A stretch of DNA of 64,000 nt from Paludibacteraceae bacterium (GCA_017450685.1 JAFSTB010000003.1:1-64000); one strand, 5' to 3'. Shown: positions 34,368 to 43,738, counted from the stretch's first letter. The notes: generated by a model not told the origin, from the sequence alone. Numbers and translations are program-made.

Positions 34368-36302
34368 TTATTTCACTTCTTCAAAGTCCACATCTTCAGC
34401 ACCTTTGTCGTTGCGATTGTCGGTAGGACCCTGTTGTCCGCCGAACGGACCGTTGGCACCATTGAAAGGATTGCCTGCATTGCCTTGTGCACCTGCATTA
34501 GCGGCATTGTACATCTCTTGTGAGGCGGCTTGGAAGGCGGTCATCAGTTCGTTGTTGTATCGTTCGCAAGCATCAGCATCTTTCTTGTCATATGCCTCTT
34601 TGAGGTTCTTGAGAGCAGCCTCTATCGGTGCTTTCTTGTCGGCAGGAATCTTGTCGCCTATCTCGGCGAGTTGTTTCTCTGTTTGGAAGATGGTGGCATC
34701 GGCTTTATTGAGTTTATCAATACGCTCTTTCTCGCGTTTGTCGGCTTCGGCATTTGCTTCGGCTTCGGCTTTCATACGTTTAATCTCGTCCTCGCTCAAA
34801 CCGCTGGAAGCCTCAATACGTATCTTCTGCTCTTTGCCGGTGGCTTTATCTTTCGCGCTGACATTGAGGATACCGTTGGCATCTATATCGAAGGTGACCT
34901 CAATCTGCGGTTCGCCACGACGCGCCGGCATAATACCGTCCAAGTGGAAGATACCAATCTGCTTGTTCTGTGCTGCCATAGGACGCTCACCTTGAAGCAC
35001 CTTAATCTCTACTGAAGGTTGGTTATCAACGGCGGTGGTGAACACCTCTTGTTTCTTTGTCGGGATAGTGGTGTTGGCTTCAATCATCTTCGTCATCACA
35101 CCACCCATCGTCTCTATACCGAGGCTAAGCGGGGTTACATCGAGCAAGAGCACATCTTTCACTTCACCGGTGAGTACACCGCCTTGAATGGCTGCGCCCA
35201 CTGCCACCACCTCATCAGGATTGACACCTTTCGAGGGAGCCTTACCGAAGAACTTCTGTACAGCCTCTTGTATGGCAGGGATACGTGTCGAACCACCTAC
35301 GAGGATGATCTCATCTATATCGCTTGTTGTCAAGCCGGCGTTCTGCAAAGCGGTGCGGCAAGGAGCAATAGTGCGTTGGATAAGGTCATCGATGAGTTGC
35401 TCAAACTTAGCACGTGTCAGTGTCTTAACAAGGTGAGCAGGCACACCGTTGACAGGCATTATATACGGCAGGTTGATTTCTGTGGTAGTGGTGTTCGACA
35501 ACTCAATCTTGGCTTTTTCGGCAGCCTCTTTGAGTCGTTGCATAGCCATCGGGTCTTTCGAGAGGTCGGCACCGCCATTGTCGTTCTTGAACTCTTGTAC
35601 GAGCCATTCGATGATACGGTGGTCGAAGTCGTCACCGCCAAGGTGTGTATCACCATCGGTGGCTTTCACCTCAAACACGCCGTCGCCTAACTCAAGGACG
35701 CTGACATCGTGTGTACCGCCACCGCAGTCGAAGACCACAATCTTCATATCCTTGTTGGCTTTATCCAAGCCGTAAGCGAGGGCTGCAGCCGTAGGCTCAT
35801 TAACGATACGGCGTACGTTCAAACCGGCAATCTCACCTGCCTCTTTGGTGGCTTGACGCTGCGAGTCGTTAAAGTAAGCGGGAACGGTGATAACGGCTTC
35901 CGTCACTTCCTGACCCAAATAGTCTTCGGCAGTCTTCTTCATCTTCTGCAAGATGATAGCACTTATCTCTTGCGGGGTATAAAGACGGCCATCGATATCT
36001 ACGCGAGGTGTGTTGTTGTCGCCGCGTACCACTTTATATTGCACGCGTGAGATCTCACCTGAGAGGCGGTCGTAACTCTCACCCATAAAACGTTTGATAG
36101 AGTTGACTGTCTTTGTCGGGTTGGTAATAGCCTGACGTTTGGCAGGGTCACCCACCTTGCGCTCGCCGCCATCGATAAAGCCGATGACTGACGGAGTGGT
36201 GCGCTTACCTTCTGAGTTGGCTATAACAATAGGTTCATTTCCTTCCATCACTGCTACGCAGGAGTTAGTTGTTCCGAGGTCGATTCCAATAATCTTTGAC
36301 AT
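34368..36302 (-). CDS. dnaK: Chaperone DnaK (Hsp70)
   Basis: The 644-residue ATP-dependent Hsp70 chaperone. The opening [15 protein letters not shown] is the family start, with the phosphate-binding loops and [13 protein letters not shown] near 165-177 in the nucleotide-binding domain, then the linker [19 protein letters not shown] near 385-400, the beta-sandwich, and an alpha lid ending in a Gly/Asn-rich tail. No dnaJ or grpE lies next to it, so it is not in a classic dnaKJ operon. The frame opens 18 codons earlier at 36356, but those residues are lysine-rich leader. Confidence 0.97.
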   Translation of the reverse strand: MSKIIGIDLGTTNSCVAVMEGNEPIVIANSEGKRTTPSVIGFIDGGERKVGDPAKRQAITNPTKTVNSIKRFMGESYDRLSGEISRVQYKVVRGDNNTPRVDIDGRLYTPQEISAIILQKMKKTAEDYLGQEVTEAVITVPAYFNDSQRQATKEAGEIAGLNVRRIVNEPTAAALAYGLDKANKDMKIVVFDCGGGTHDVSVLELGDGVFEVKATDGDTHLGGDDFDHRIIEWLVQEFKNDNGGADLSKDPMAMQRLKEAAEKAKIELSNTTTTEINLPYIMPVNGVPAHLVKTLTRAKFEQLIDDLIQRTIAPCRTALQNAGLTTSDIDEIILVGGSTRIPAIQEAVQKFFGKAPSKGVNPDEVVAVGAAIQGGVLTGEVKDVLLLDVTPLSLGIETMGGVMTKMIEANTTIPTKKQEVFTTAVDNQPSVEIKVLQGERPMAAQNKQIGIFHLDGIMPARRGEPQIEVTFDIDANGILNVSAKDKATGKEQKIRIEASSGLSEDEIKRMKAEAEANAEADKREKERIDKLNKADATIFQTEKQLAEIGDKIPADKKAPIEAALKNLKEAYDKKDADACERYNNELMTAFQAASQEMYNAANAGAQGNAGNPFNGANGPFGGQQGPTDNRNDKGAEDVDFEEVK

Positions 36303-36374
36303 AGTTGTATGTTTTTTAATTAATTTTACTTTTTTGTTTGGTTTTTGCTTTTTCAAAAACTCACCTTCATTAGG

Positions 36375-36390
36375 TCAAAAGCCGTGCCAA
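36375..36390 (-). promoter_or_regulatory. Sigma-54-like promoter element upstream of dnaK
   Basis: On the minus strand the sequence TTGGCACGGCTTTTGA matches the sigma-54 -24/-12 consensus YTGGCACGRNNNTTGC except at the last base. It lies 73 bases upstream of dnaK, and I found no TAnnTTTG box on this strand in the gap. An expected start near 36363 would leave a leader of about 60 bases. Whether RpoN uses it is inference. Confidence 0.35.
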
Positions 36391-36421
36391 GAGCCTCATT
36401 TACCCCTTTTCTCACACTTTT

Positions 36422-36470
36422 TCTGCCAAAAAGCATCATAAAGGCGGTCCTTTTCTGCCATTTTGGCAGA
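36422..36470. repeat. Three TCTGCCA half-sites between dnaK and the peptidase
   Basis: TTCTGCCAAAA at 36421-36431, TTCTGCCA at 36453-36460 and the inverted TGGCAGA at 36464-36470. The last two form a perfect 7-base palindrome with a three-base centre, and the first pairs with TTTTGGCAGA over ten bases. They sit between the dnaK and peptidase promoters and may bind a regulator shared by both. Confidence 0.45.
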
Positions 36471-36505
36471 TATGGGGGGATATTTATTTTTCCTATTGAG
36501 CAATA

Positions 36506-36537
36506 TTTGTGCAATTGATTTATTTGCAGTACCTTTG
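36506..36537 (+). promoter_or_regulatory. Promoter of the M20 peptidase
   Basis: TTTG at 36506-36509, 20 bases and TACCTTTG at 36530-36537. The leader is about 25 bases to the ATG at 36566. Confidence 0.7.
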
Positions 36538-36565
36538 CCGTGAGTAATTCAAAACCTTATCTATT

Positions 36566-37933
36566 ATGACCACGCGAGAGTACATTGATCAGAACCGTGA
36601 GCGGTTTTTAAGCGAGTGGACGAGTCTCATTCGTATTCCTTCTGTCAGTTGTCAGAGTGAGCACAAGAGCGATATGCTGCGTTGTGCGGAGCGTTGGCGT
36701 GAACTGCTTATGGAAGCAGGTGCGCAGAAAGCGGAAGTGATGCCTTCGGAAGGCAATCCGTTTGTGTATGGTGAGTATCGTTGTGATGCCTCAGATGCTC
36801 CCACAGTGCTCGTCTATGGTCATTATGACGTGATGCCCGTGGAGCCGCTCGAACAGTGGAAGAGCAACCCTTGGGAACCCGATATTCGCGACGGCAGACT
36901 ATATGCACGTGGAGCAGACGACGACAAAGGTCAGACAATGATTCAAGTCAAAGCCTTTGAGTATATGCTCCTTACAAAGCAGATGAAGTGCAATGTTAAG
37001 TTCATATTGGAAGGAGAAGAAGAGATAGGTTCACCTTCGCTTGAGGCTTTCATCACCCGTCACAAAGACCTGCTCCATTGCGATATTATCCTCGTTAGCG
37101 ACACTTCTATGATAGGCAAGGACACCCCCTCTATCACCACCGGCCTACGCGGTTTGGCTTATTGGCAGATAGAAGTGACCGGTCCGAACCGCGACCTGCA
37201 TAGCGGCCATTTCGGCGGTGCCGTCAAAAACCCTATCAACGCACTATGTGAGATGCTCGCTCAGGTGGTGGACAAAGAGGGCAAGATCACCATCCCGCAT
37301 TTCTACGACGACGTGCTGCCTATCCCTCAAGCCGAGAGAGAGATGATAGCACAGATACCGTTCTCCGAACAAGCCTATTGTAAGGCTATCGATGTGGACG
37401 CGGTGGCAGGTGAGAAAGGATTCTCCACCTTGGAGCGCAACTCCTGCCGACCCTCATTCGACATCTGCGGTATATGGGGCGGATATACAGGTGAAGGAAG
37501 CAAGACCGTACTGCCTTCCAAAGCCTACGCCAAAGTGTCGTGCCGACTGGTTGCCAACCAAGACCATAGCATCATCTCACAGGCTTTTGCCGACTATATG
37601 CAAGCCATCAAGCCTCAAGGTGTGCGCCTCACCGTCACACCTATGCATGGCGGACAAGGCTACGTCTGCCCTATTGACATACCTGCCTATCAAGCCGCCG
37701 AGAAAGGGTTTGAACGAGCCTTCGGCAAACGACCTCTCGCTGCCAGACGAGGAGGCAGCATACCCATCATTGCAGCCTTCGAACAGATACTCGGTGTCAA
37801 AACGATACTGATGGGCTTCGGACTCGAACAAAACGCCATACACTCACCCAACGAATCGATGGACCTCGAAGTGTGGGAAAAAGGGATCATCGCCGTCAGT
37901 GAGTTCTATAAAGAGATGGGAAAAGAGAGTTAA
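36566..37933 (+). CDS. M20 family dipeptidase
   Basis: A 455-residue zinc peptidase of the M20 (ArgE/DapE/carnosinase) family, cytoplasmic, likely hydrolysing dipeptides. Metal-site motifs: VYGHYDVMP near 90-98, ARGADDDKGQ near 114-123, EGEEEIGSPS near 150-159, VSDTSM near 178, and a C-terminal RRGGSIPII and HSPNESM. The lid domain lies at about 200-330. Family members range from peptidase to deacylase, so the exact substrate is not certain. A single gene with its own promoter, followed after 42 bases by the DUF2520 gene. Confidence 0.87.
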   Translation: MTTREYIDQNRERFLSEWTSLIRIPSVSCQSEHKSDMLRCAERWRELLMEAGAQKAEVMPSEGNPFVYGEYRCDASDAPTVLVYGHYDVMPVEPLEQWKSNPWEPDIRDGRLYARGADDDKGQTMIQVKAFEYMLLTKQMKCNVKFILEGEEEIGSPSLEAFITRHKDLLHCDIILVSDTSMIGKDTPSITTGLRGLAYWQIEVTGPNRDLHSGHFGGAVKNPINALCEMLAQVVDKEGKITIPHFYDDVLPIPQAEREMIAQIPFSEQAYCKAIDVDAVAGEKGFSTLERNSCRPSFDICGIWGGYTGEGSKTVLPSKAYAKVSCRLVANQDHSIISQAFADYMQAIKPQGVRLTVTPMHGGQGYVCPIDIPAYQAAEKGFERAFGKRPLAARRGGSIPIIAAFEQILGVKTILMGFGLEQNAIHSPNESMDLEVWEKGIIAVSEFYKEMGKES

Positions 37934-37975
37934 GGACTAAGCAGCAATAGAATACAGGATATAATTATTATTAAG

Positions 37976-38689
37976 GTGAAAATCCTAATTATCGGCAAAG
38001 GGAATGTGGCTTGCAACCTCCTGCAAGCCTTCCGGCAGAAAGATATCGACACGCAGATGGTTTCCTCCCGCGAGGGATTAGACACCATTGCTGCCGACAG
38101 AGATGTATATATCTATGCCGTTCAAGACAAAGCGCTCAAAGCCGTGATTGACCAAGTGCATGTGTCGCCACGCGCTTTGCACCTGCACACATCCGGCACT
38201 ATGCCTTTAGAGGTGTTTGGCGAAGATAAAAAGCATTGCGGCATCATCTACCCTTTCCAAACCTTTTCCAAAGCCAGACTAATAGACGATTTCTCCACAG
38301 TGCCTGTCTTTATTGAAGCACGACAGATAGATGATGTGAGTGCCACCTATACCGTTGCACTCACACTCACACCTCACGTCTTTGAAGCCTCACAACATGA
38401 CAGAGAAAGGTTGCACATGGCAGGGGTCTTCGTCAATAACTTCCCTAACGCACTATATGGCATCGCCGCTAAAATACTAAAAGAGACTAATATCCCCTTC
38501 AGTGCACTGCTGCCGATAATTGACCAGACGGCACTCAAAGTGCATACCCTTACGCCCGAACAGGCACAGACAGGACCGGCTAAAAGAAACGACACGGAAG
38601 TGATGACACATCATCTATCACTTCTCAAAAACGATAAACTCAAACAACTATATCAACTATTAAGCGACTTGATACAAGAGTCAAACTGA
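37976..38689 (+). CDS. Rossmann-fold and DUF2520 domain protein
   Basis: A 237-residue NAD(P)-binding protein with N-terminal Rossmann motif IIGKGNVACNLLQAF (about 4-18) and a C-terminal DUF2520 helical domain (about 120-235, NNFPNALYGIAAKIL). It is related to the pyrroline-5-carboxylate reductase/6PGDH-like superfamily. The start codon is GTG, after an upstream AAGGTG; no in-frame ATG lies nearby. The reaction is unknown. It may be co-transcribed with the peptidase and converges on the RNA-rich gap before the beta-helix lipoprotein. Confidence 0.8.
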   Translation: MKILIIGKGNVACNLLQAFRQKDIDTQMVSSREGLDTIAADRDVYIYAVQDKALKAVIDQVHVSPRALHLHTSGTMPLEVFGEDKKHCGIIYPFQTFSKARLIDDFSTVPVFIEARQIDDVSATYTVALTLTPHVFEASQHDRERLHMAGVFVNNFPNALYGIAAKILKETNIPFSALLPIIDQTALKVHTLTPEQAQTGPAKRNDTEVMTHHLSLLKNDKLKQLYQLLSDLIQESN

Positions 38690-38699
38690 AAGTTGGTGC

Positions 38700-38780
38700 A
38701 AACAAACTAAAACCCGTTATTTTGCCTATGGACAACGAATAGTACATCATACCGACATATAATAGCGTTATAAGCCTAAC
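38700..38780 (+). promoter_or_regulatory. Possible promoter and 5' end of the structured RNA
   Basis: TTG at 38693-38695, 21 bases and TTATTTTG at 38717-38724. The -7 box differs from TAnnTTTG at one base, so the call is weak. The region through 38780 would be the 5' single-stranded part of the RNA, and I see no other structure in it. Confidence 0.3.
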
Positions 38781-38949
38781 TTGATCTTTTGGAAACTGGA
38801 CACTTTCAAAAAATCATTTACACTTCAAGCACAGGTTTATGCACGCACGCGTCTTTCAGCGTGAGTTTTCTGTGTATAGTTTGAAGTGTAAAGGTAGTCC
38901 AGACCTCCAAAGATCAAACCAAGCGACGAAAGTTCACGCTTCTTTTGTG
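38781..38949 (+). ncRNA. Rod-shaped structured RNA candidate (6S-like)
   Basis: In a 328-base gap between convergent genes the sequence folds as one interrupted rod. TTGATCTTTTGGA (38781-38793) pairs with TCCAAAGATCAA (38906-38917) and CTGGAC (38796-38801) with GTCCAG (38897-38902). An uneven bubble of about 15 and 4 bases follows, then 12 perfect pairs (38817-38828 with 38881-38892), GCACAG with CTGTGT (38829-38834, 38870-38875) and a CACGC/GCGTG tip hairpin. A weak stem AAGCG...CGCTT then CTTTTG (38921-38946) could end a plus-strand transcript. The rod with a central bubble recalls 6S RNA. Strand and identity are inferred. Confidence 0.45.
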
Positions 38950-38979
38950 TCTATCCTATTGGATTTCTGTCAGTAACCG

Positions 38980-38994
38980 CAGGTGATACACCTG
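38980..38994. repeat. Small hairpin near the end of the beta-helix lipoprotein gene
   Basis: CAGGTG (38980-38985) and CACCTG (38989-38994) are perfect complements with an ATA loop, 23 bases past the stop of the minus-strand gene. No T-run follows on either strand, so a terminator role is doubtful. Confidence 0.35.
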
Positions 38995-39017
38995 GGTATC
39001 CCACAAGTCAATAACTT

Positions 39018-40469
39018 TTAGTATTGATAGCAACCTGCGTCGGGTTGTTCGGTGAGGGGTCGGCTGTTACCTAAACGGTCGGTGGCGTACTGCGGGTCTT
39101 GCAAGACCTCTTTTAGTCCTATACCGCGTGCGGGTGAGACACTATCCAAGCGGAAGTCGTAGTAGTGGTACTCGCGGTACATATAATAGGTATTGACGAA
39201 GACGGTATCACTATCGCGGGCATACGTATTATCGTGGCACCACGGTGCGTTGATAGTGTCGGCACGGAGGTAGTTGCCGCTGAACTCACCCGTATAATAG
39301 CCGGCAAGCGGTGTTGCCACCACGAGGTTATTGTCTCTTGCGCCGGTGACGATGCAGTTGCGCATCTGCACCTCCGTGGGTTGGTTCTGTTTGCTTAGGT
39401 TATTGATATAGACGGCAGCCACGTTGTCGCGTGTGACGTTGTGGATATTGATATTGGTATTGGGCCAGCCGAAGAAGGATGCTATGGTGTTGTGTGTTAG
39501 TGTCTGTTTGCCACCGTCAAGATAGAGGCAATAGGAAGCGCAGTTGCTTATCTCTGTATTGTAGATATGCGCGTCGGTGTTTTGCACTATGATGCCATAG
39601 GTGGCGTGGTTGTGAATACGGCAGTTGGCAACGGTGAGTGAAGGCAGTTGGTCGGTCTGTTCGCTATAAGCATACAGACCTACGTTACCACTCAATATAT
39701 CCGTATAGTTGAGGGTATCGTTATGCAGTGCTGTTTGTTTGGGTTGCAGCAGATATATGCCTCCCCATCCACCGGAAGCCACTTGATATGGCACGTGTGT
39801 GAAGAGTCGGTCGAGTCGGTCGCTTGTTATGCGTATGGGGTTATCTTTCGTTCCTCTGGCAGCCAACCCGCCGTGGAAGAGCAAACTGATGCCTGAATGG
39901 ACATATAGAGTGGCACCTTCGGCAATAACGGCTTTGCGGTGGAAGACCAAGGTGTCGAAGATAAGGTAGGGCTTGTCGTTTGAGAAGACAAAAGGTACGT
40001 CAAAGGTTTGGCATTGCTCTTTTGAGCGAATGAGATGAACGTTTTGTCCATAGGCTTGCAAGGGTATCATCTGCTCGTTGCCGTTGGTAAGGAAACGGAT
40101 AGTATCTGCGATAAGTACGGGTGTGTTTTCTGTCTGTTCGGGTATATAGACTCTGACAAAGAGGTAGAGACTATCTTTGCCGTTGATGGTTATGTCGTGC
40201 AGTCTGTTTGGGTCGTTCTCACCGTCGAGGTTTAGTTGAAAATAGTCGGTTTGTGTGGTGACGCTGCTTATCTTCACAGCGTTGCGGTTAGGGTTATAAA
40301 CCATCATCACTTGTGTGGCGCTGCCCATATTAGTGAACACGGTATCGAACCAAATGGAGTCTTGCGAGAAGGCAAGTCGCAACGAAGGGTCGGATGAGAG
40401 GGTCTCCTCGCGACAAGAGGCAAAAATGAAAGCAAAGACTATCAGAACTATATAGAGATGGTTTTTCAT
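39018..40469 (-). CDS. Right-handed beta-helix lipoprotein
   Basis: A 483-residue lipoprotein with lipobox FASC at about residue 19. An Ig-like beta domain covers about 25-135. A right-handed parallel beta-helix fills about 165-420, recognisable by repeats such as NCRIHNHATYGIIVQNTDAHIYN followed by similar turns. The end (ATDRLGNSRPLTEQPDAGCYQY) is typical of this family in Bacteroidales. It may bind or process polysaccharide; no lyase motif was found. It starts seven bases after porT and is probably co-transcribed with it. Confidence 0.78.
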   Translation of the reverse strand: MKNHLYIVLIVFAFIFASCREETLSSDPSLRLAFSQDSIWFDTVFTNMGSATQVMMVYNPNRNAVKISSVTTQTDYFQLNLDGENDPNRLHDITINGKDSLYLFVRVYIPEQTENTPVLIADTIRFLTNGNEQMIPLQAYGQNVHLIRSKEQCQTFDVPFVFSNDKPYLIFDTLVFHRKAVIAEGATLYVHSGISLLFHGGLAARGTKDNPIRITSDRLDRLFTHVPYQVASGGWGGIYLLQPKQTALHNDTLNYTDILSGNVGLYAYSEQTDQLPSLTVANCRIHNHATYGIIVQNTDAHIYNTEISNCASYCLYLDGGKQTLTHNTIASFFGWPNTNINIHNVTRDNVAAVYINNLSKQNQPTEVQMRNCIVTGARDNNLVVATPLAGYYTGEFSGNYLRADTINAPWCHDNTYARDSDTVFVNTYYMYREYHYYDFRLDSVSPARGIGLKEVLQDPQYATDRLGNSRPLTEQPDAGCYQY

Positions 40470-40476
40470 TTGTCGT

Positions 40477-41190
40477 TTATTCGAAGTTGAAGGTGAGGGT
40501 TATCATTTGGTTGGTTAGTCGTTTGATGGCTCTTGTATAGAACTCGTTTTGTACGGGAACGTTGTTTCGTTCTTCTATCGGAGTGAGCATATTAGCGAAA
40601 CCGATGTGGTATTTTATCTCGGGGCAGAACTTAAACCATTGTGTATAGAAGTCGCAACCGAAGCCCACTTCCACGAAATAGTCGAATTTGCGTTGATAGA
40701 CAGGACGTTCTTTCTGTCCGCCGAAGTCGAAAGAGACACCTCCGCCGCCAATAAGATATGGTCGGAAGTTATTATGTCGTTCGGCAGACCATTTGAGGTA
40801 GAGGGGAATAGAGATAGGCAGTGAGATGAGTTCGGCTTTATTCTTGAAACTGTCATCTGCACCTCTGATGGGGTTGCCGCTCTCGTTTTTATACTTGATG
40901 GATTTTTGTCCGAAGTGCAGTGCCGGGCATAGCCTGAGGTTAAGGTGTCTGGATAGTCGGACATCGGTGATAAAGCCCACAGAGAAGCCCGGCATCAGTG
41001 AACTGACGCGTGCATGATAGACCTCACCGTTGATAGTATCTTGTGTATCCGTTATGTGGTAACTCATCAGGTTAATGCCCAAAGAGAAACCGAAATGGAT
41101 ACGTCTTTCGTCAACGTATGGGTTAATCATCTGAGCCGTGATCCGAATAGGAATCAGCAGCATCATCCATATTAACAGTCTTTTTCTCAT
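40477..41190 (-). CDS. porT: PorT-like outer-membrane protein of type IX secretion
   Basis: A 237-residue beta-barrel protein of the PorT/SprT type, required in Porphyromonas gingivalis for type IX secretion. A signal peptide (about 1-18, ending TAQ) is followed by HFGFSLGINLMSY, PGFSVGFITDVRLSRHLNLR and LCPALHFGQKSI, which I recognise as PorT-family signatures. The C-terminus ends in alternating strands (LTFNFE). The start at 41190 overlaps the TonB receptor gene by 68 bases. Presence suggests the organism has a type IX system, although other por genes are not in the window. Generic porin-like protein is the alternative. Confidence 0.72.
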   Translation of the reverse strand: MRKRLLIWMMLLIPIRITAQMINPYVDERRIHFGFSLGINLMSYHITDTQDTINGEVYHARVSSLMPGFSVGFITDVRLSRHLNLRLCPALHFGQKSIKYKNESGNPIRGADDSFKNKAELISLPISIPLYLKWSAERHNNFRPYLIGGGGVSFDFGGQKERPVYQRKFDYFVEVGFGCDFYTQWFKFCPEIKYHIGFANMLTPIEERNNVPVQNEFYTRAIKRLTNQMITLTFNFE

Positions 41191-43738
41191 TTCGTTTGGC
41201 TTTCATATTGCCGAAGTTGTATGTCAGTCCGATGCCTATAGTGCGTGAGTGCCAGCGGTTCTCCTGTTTTTGCCAGAAGCCGTCACCTTCGGTGGTGTTG
41301 CGTCTGGCGCGTGAGTCGAGCAGGTCGCGTATATTGAATTGCAGGGCTAAGGTATTGTTCAGGAAGGTCTTGCGCAAGCCAAGGTCGATGGAGTAACTGT
41401 GCGATGTCGTTCCTTGTGCCACCACTCGCGGACTGCGATAGTTGCCGGATATCTGTCCGGAGAAAGTTTTGGTAAAGAGGAAATTGAGGTTCAGCCTTGC
41501 CGACCAAGCGAAGATGTTTTGTTCGGCAATCACTATTCGGTCGAACACTTGTCCGTTGAGCGTTGGTGTATAGGATGACCTATCCATACGGTTGTAGTAG
41601 AAGTTGAGCGAGGTGGTTATCTGCAACAACTCTTTGAACAGTCGGTTTTTGGCAGCCAGTTCGACACCTGCTTCGTGTCGTGTGCCGAGGTTGATATAGG
41701 TGTTACGCATTATGTCGTTGTCGCGGAACTTGACATTCTGTGTAACGCGTTCGGCATAGCGATAGAAGAGTCCGGCTGAGAGGGTATGTCTCTCCCAACT
41801 CTTGAGGTAGTTAAGTTCGAGAGCGGAACTATATTGCGGGTTAAGGTCAGGATTACCGTAGGATATGTTAGTTGGGTCGCTCAGGTCTTGACGCGGGTTT
41901 ATTTGGTGTCCGCGCGGACGGTCGATACGTCTGGTGTAATTGAGTTGCATCTCGTTGCCTTTGCCGAAGTCGTAACTTATGTATGCAGAGGGGAAGAGTT
42001 GGAAATAGAGAGTGTCACGTTTGGCGGTGGTTTGATTGTCGGTAGCGTCATAATAGGTGGATATTATTTCCCGCTTGAATATCTCTCCTCTCAGTCCCAC
42101 TTGCAGCGACAGTTTACCGAAGAATCGATTGCCGTAGGTTACATACAGAGCATGTGTCTGTTCGTTGTTCTTAAAGTCGTTGTAATAGGTATTGAGCGAT
42201 TGTTGTCTTGTATGACTTATCTCCGTTCCTTCGTTGTACGTACCGCAATCCCATGCTTCGCTCAGTGTCCTGCGCCATGCGAAGTCGGTTTGCCAACCTG
42301 CTTCAAACCTGCTTTTCTCCGTAGGTTTCCATTCGTAGTCGGCTTTGAGTTGCACCGTTCGGTCGGTGTTGCGGTTGCGCTGCTCTTCCACTGTGGTATA
42401 GGCAGGTGAAGTGAGGGTGGAAGGCCAACCTTCATCGTAATAGATATCTTGGTTGAAGGCGAACTGCATGAACTGTGCCGACATTGACAGTTTATGTTTT
42501 TTATTTATTTCAAACTGCCAGTCTATCATTCCGTTACCTCCCGGATGTCCTCCTCCGCCCCGTTCGTTGCGCGAATAGGCTTGCATCAGAGTGTCGGTGT
42601 TGGCAGCATCGCGAGGTGAGACATAGTTGATAACGTCCCACGTCTCATAATCGACGAGGTTCTTATTATCCATTGAGAACCAGCCGCCTGTCTTATCTTG
42701 GTCGGGGTCGAGCGACACCATACCGAAGCCGCTCAAACCGATGGTGGAACGGTCGGTGATATGTATATCCAATCCGGCACGCAAGAACAAGCCGCCGCCG
42801 CTATGCTGATTCAGTCCGTTCTTCTTCAGTCGGTTAATGGAGGTGGTATCACCATTGAGGGTGTTGTAGTTATATCTGTCGATGATGCTCTTGCCGTTGG
42901 AGGAATGGTAGTGGTAACCCACATTGACATATCCGTCCACGATGGACTTGGAGAAGTTAAGGTTAAAGCCTCCTCTTCCTCCGGGAGGTGTGTTCCACGG
43001 TTCGGACAGTGCATAATCGACATTAGCGTTGATGCTGCCGTAGTAGCCTGCTTTGCGGTCTTTTTTGAGGACGAGGTTGATGATACCTGCCGTTCCTTCG
43101 GGTGAGAACTTTGCGCTGGGGTTAGTGATAACCTCAATGGACTGTATGCTTTCGGCGGGCATCTGTTTGAGTACGTCAGCACGGTTGTCGGATGTGAGTC
43201 CTGCCGGTTTACCGTTAATCCATATCTCCACGTTCTCGCTGTTGCGCAGACTGATGTTCCCTTCTTGATCCACGTCCACGGAAGGTACGTTCTCCAGAGC
43301 GTCGGTCACACTACCGCCTGCTGAAGCGAGGTTCTGATCGACGGTGAACACTTTGCGGTCCAACTCAAAACGCATCTGACTGCCTTGTCCCACCACCTCC
43401 ACTTCTGCCAGGTCCTGCGCCTGCTCTTGCATATAGACCTTACCAATGTTCAGCCTTTTGCCTGTGAGTTGAATGGTTCGCTTTTGTTCGTCGTATCCCA
43501 TAAACGATATATGTAGGACGTAAGTGCCATTGTCTATGTCGGTAAGGACGAATAGTCCGTCGGTATCGGTGGCAGTACCTTTCAGCGGTGCTGTCTCGCC
43601 CTCGCGCGTAAGACTGACATTGGCAAAGTCGATAGCCTTGCGGGTGGAAGCGTCCAACACCCTACCCTCTATAATATTCTGAGCGTAGGACAGGAGACCT
43701 ACAGCCACAAATATAACTGTTGTGATTAACTTTTTCAT
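41123..43738 (-). CDS. TonB-dependent receptor (CarboxypepD-reg and barrel)
   Basis: An 871-residue outer-membrane receptor. It has a signal peptide (about 1-18, ending SYAQ), a CarboxypepD-regulatory-like domain (about 20-105, EGRVLDASTRKAIDFANV), a plug domain (about 115-220, with VSVDVDQEG-like segments), and a beta-barrel filling the rest in the style of the outer_membrane_beta-barrel_3 family. It ends in an acidic tail. The start at 43738 shares four bases with the end of aroQ (ATGA), indicating translational coupling. The frame upstream to 43813 lies inside aroQ and is not used. Substrate unknown. Confidence 0.85.
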   Translation of the reverse strand: MKKLITTVIFVAVGLLSYAQNIIEGRVLDASTRKAIDFANVSLTREGETAPLKGTATDTDGLFVLTDIDNGTYVLHISFMGYDEQKRTIQLTGKRLNIGKVYMQEQAQDLAEVEVVGQGSQMRFELDRKVFTVDQNLASAGGSVTDALENVPSVDVDQEGNISLRNSENVEIWINGKPAGLTSDNRADVLKQMPAESIQSIEVITNPSAKFSPEGTAGIINLVLKKDRKAGYYGSINANVDYALSEPWNTPPGGRGGFNLNFSKSIVDGYVNVGYHYHSSNGKSIIDRYNYNTLNGDTTSINRLKKNGLNQHSGGGLFLRAGLDIHITDRSTIGLSGFGMVSLDPDQDKTGGWFSMDNKNLVDYETWDVINYVSPRDAANTDTLMQAYSRNERGGGGHPGGNGMIDWQFEINKKHKLSMSAQFMQFAFNQDIYYDEGWPSTLTSPAYTTVEEQRNRNTDRTVQLKADYEWKPTEKSRFEAGWQTDFAWRRTLSEAWDCGTYNEGTEISHTRQQSLNTYYNDFKNNEQTHALYVTYGNRFFGKLSLQVGLRGEIFKREIISTYYDATDNQTTAKRDTLYFQLFPSAYISYDFGKGNEMQLNYTRRIDRPRGHQINPRQDLSDPTNISYGNPDLNPQYSSALELNYLKSWERHTLSAGLFYRYAERVTQNVKFRDNDIMRNTYINLGTRHEAGVELAAKNRLFKELLQITTSLNFYYNRMDRSSYTPTLNGQVFDRIVIAEQNIFAWSARLNLNFLFTKTFSGQISGNYRSPRVVAQGTTSHSYSIDLGLRKTFLNNTLALQFNIRDLLDSRARRNTTEGDGFWQKQENRWHSRTIGIGLTYNFGNMKAKRNEKKTVNMDDAADSYSDHGSDD

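Noticed and set aside
34405..34995. 196-codon frame antisense to dnaK
   Set aside because: It lies entirely opposite the strongly conserved dnaK and its length follows from dnaK codon bias; no motif was seen.
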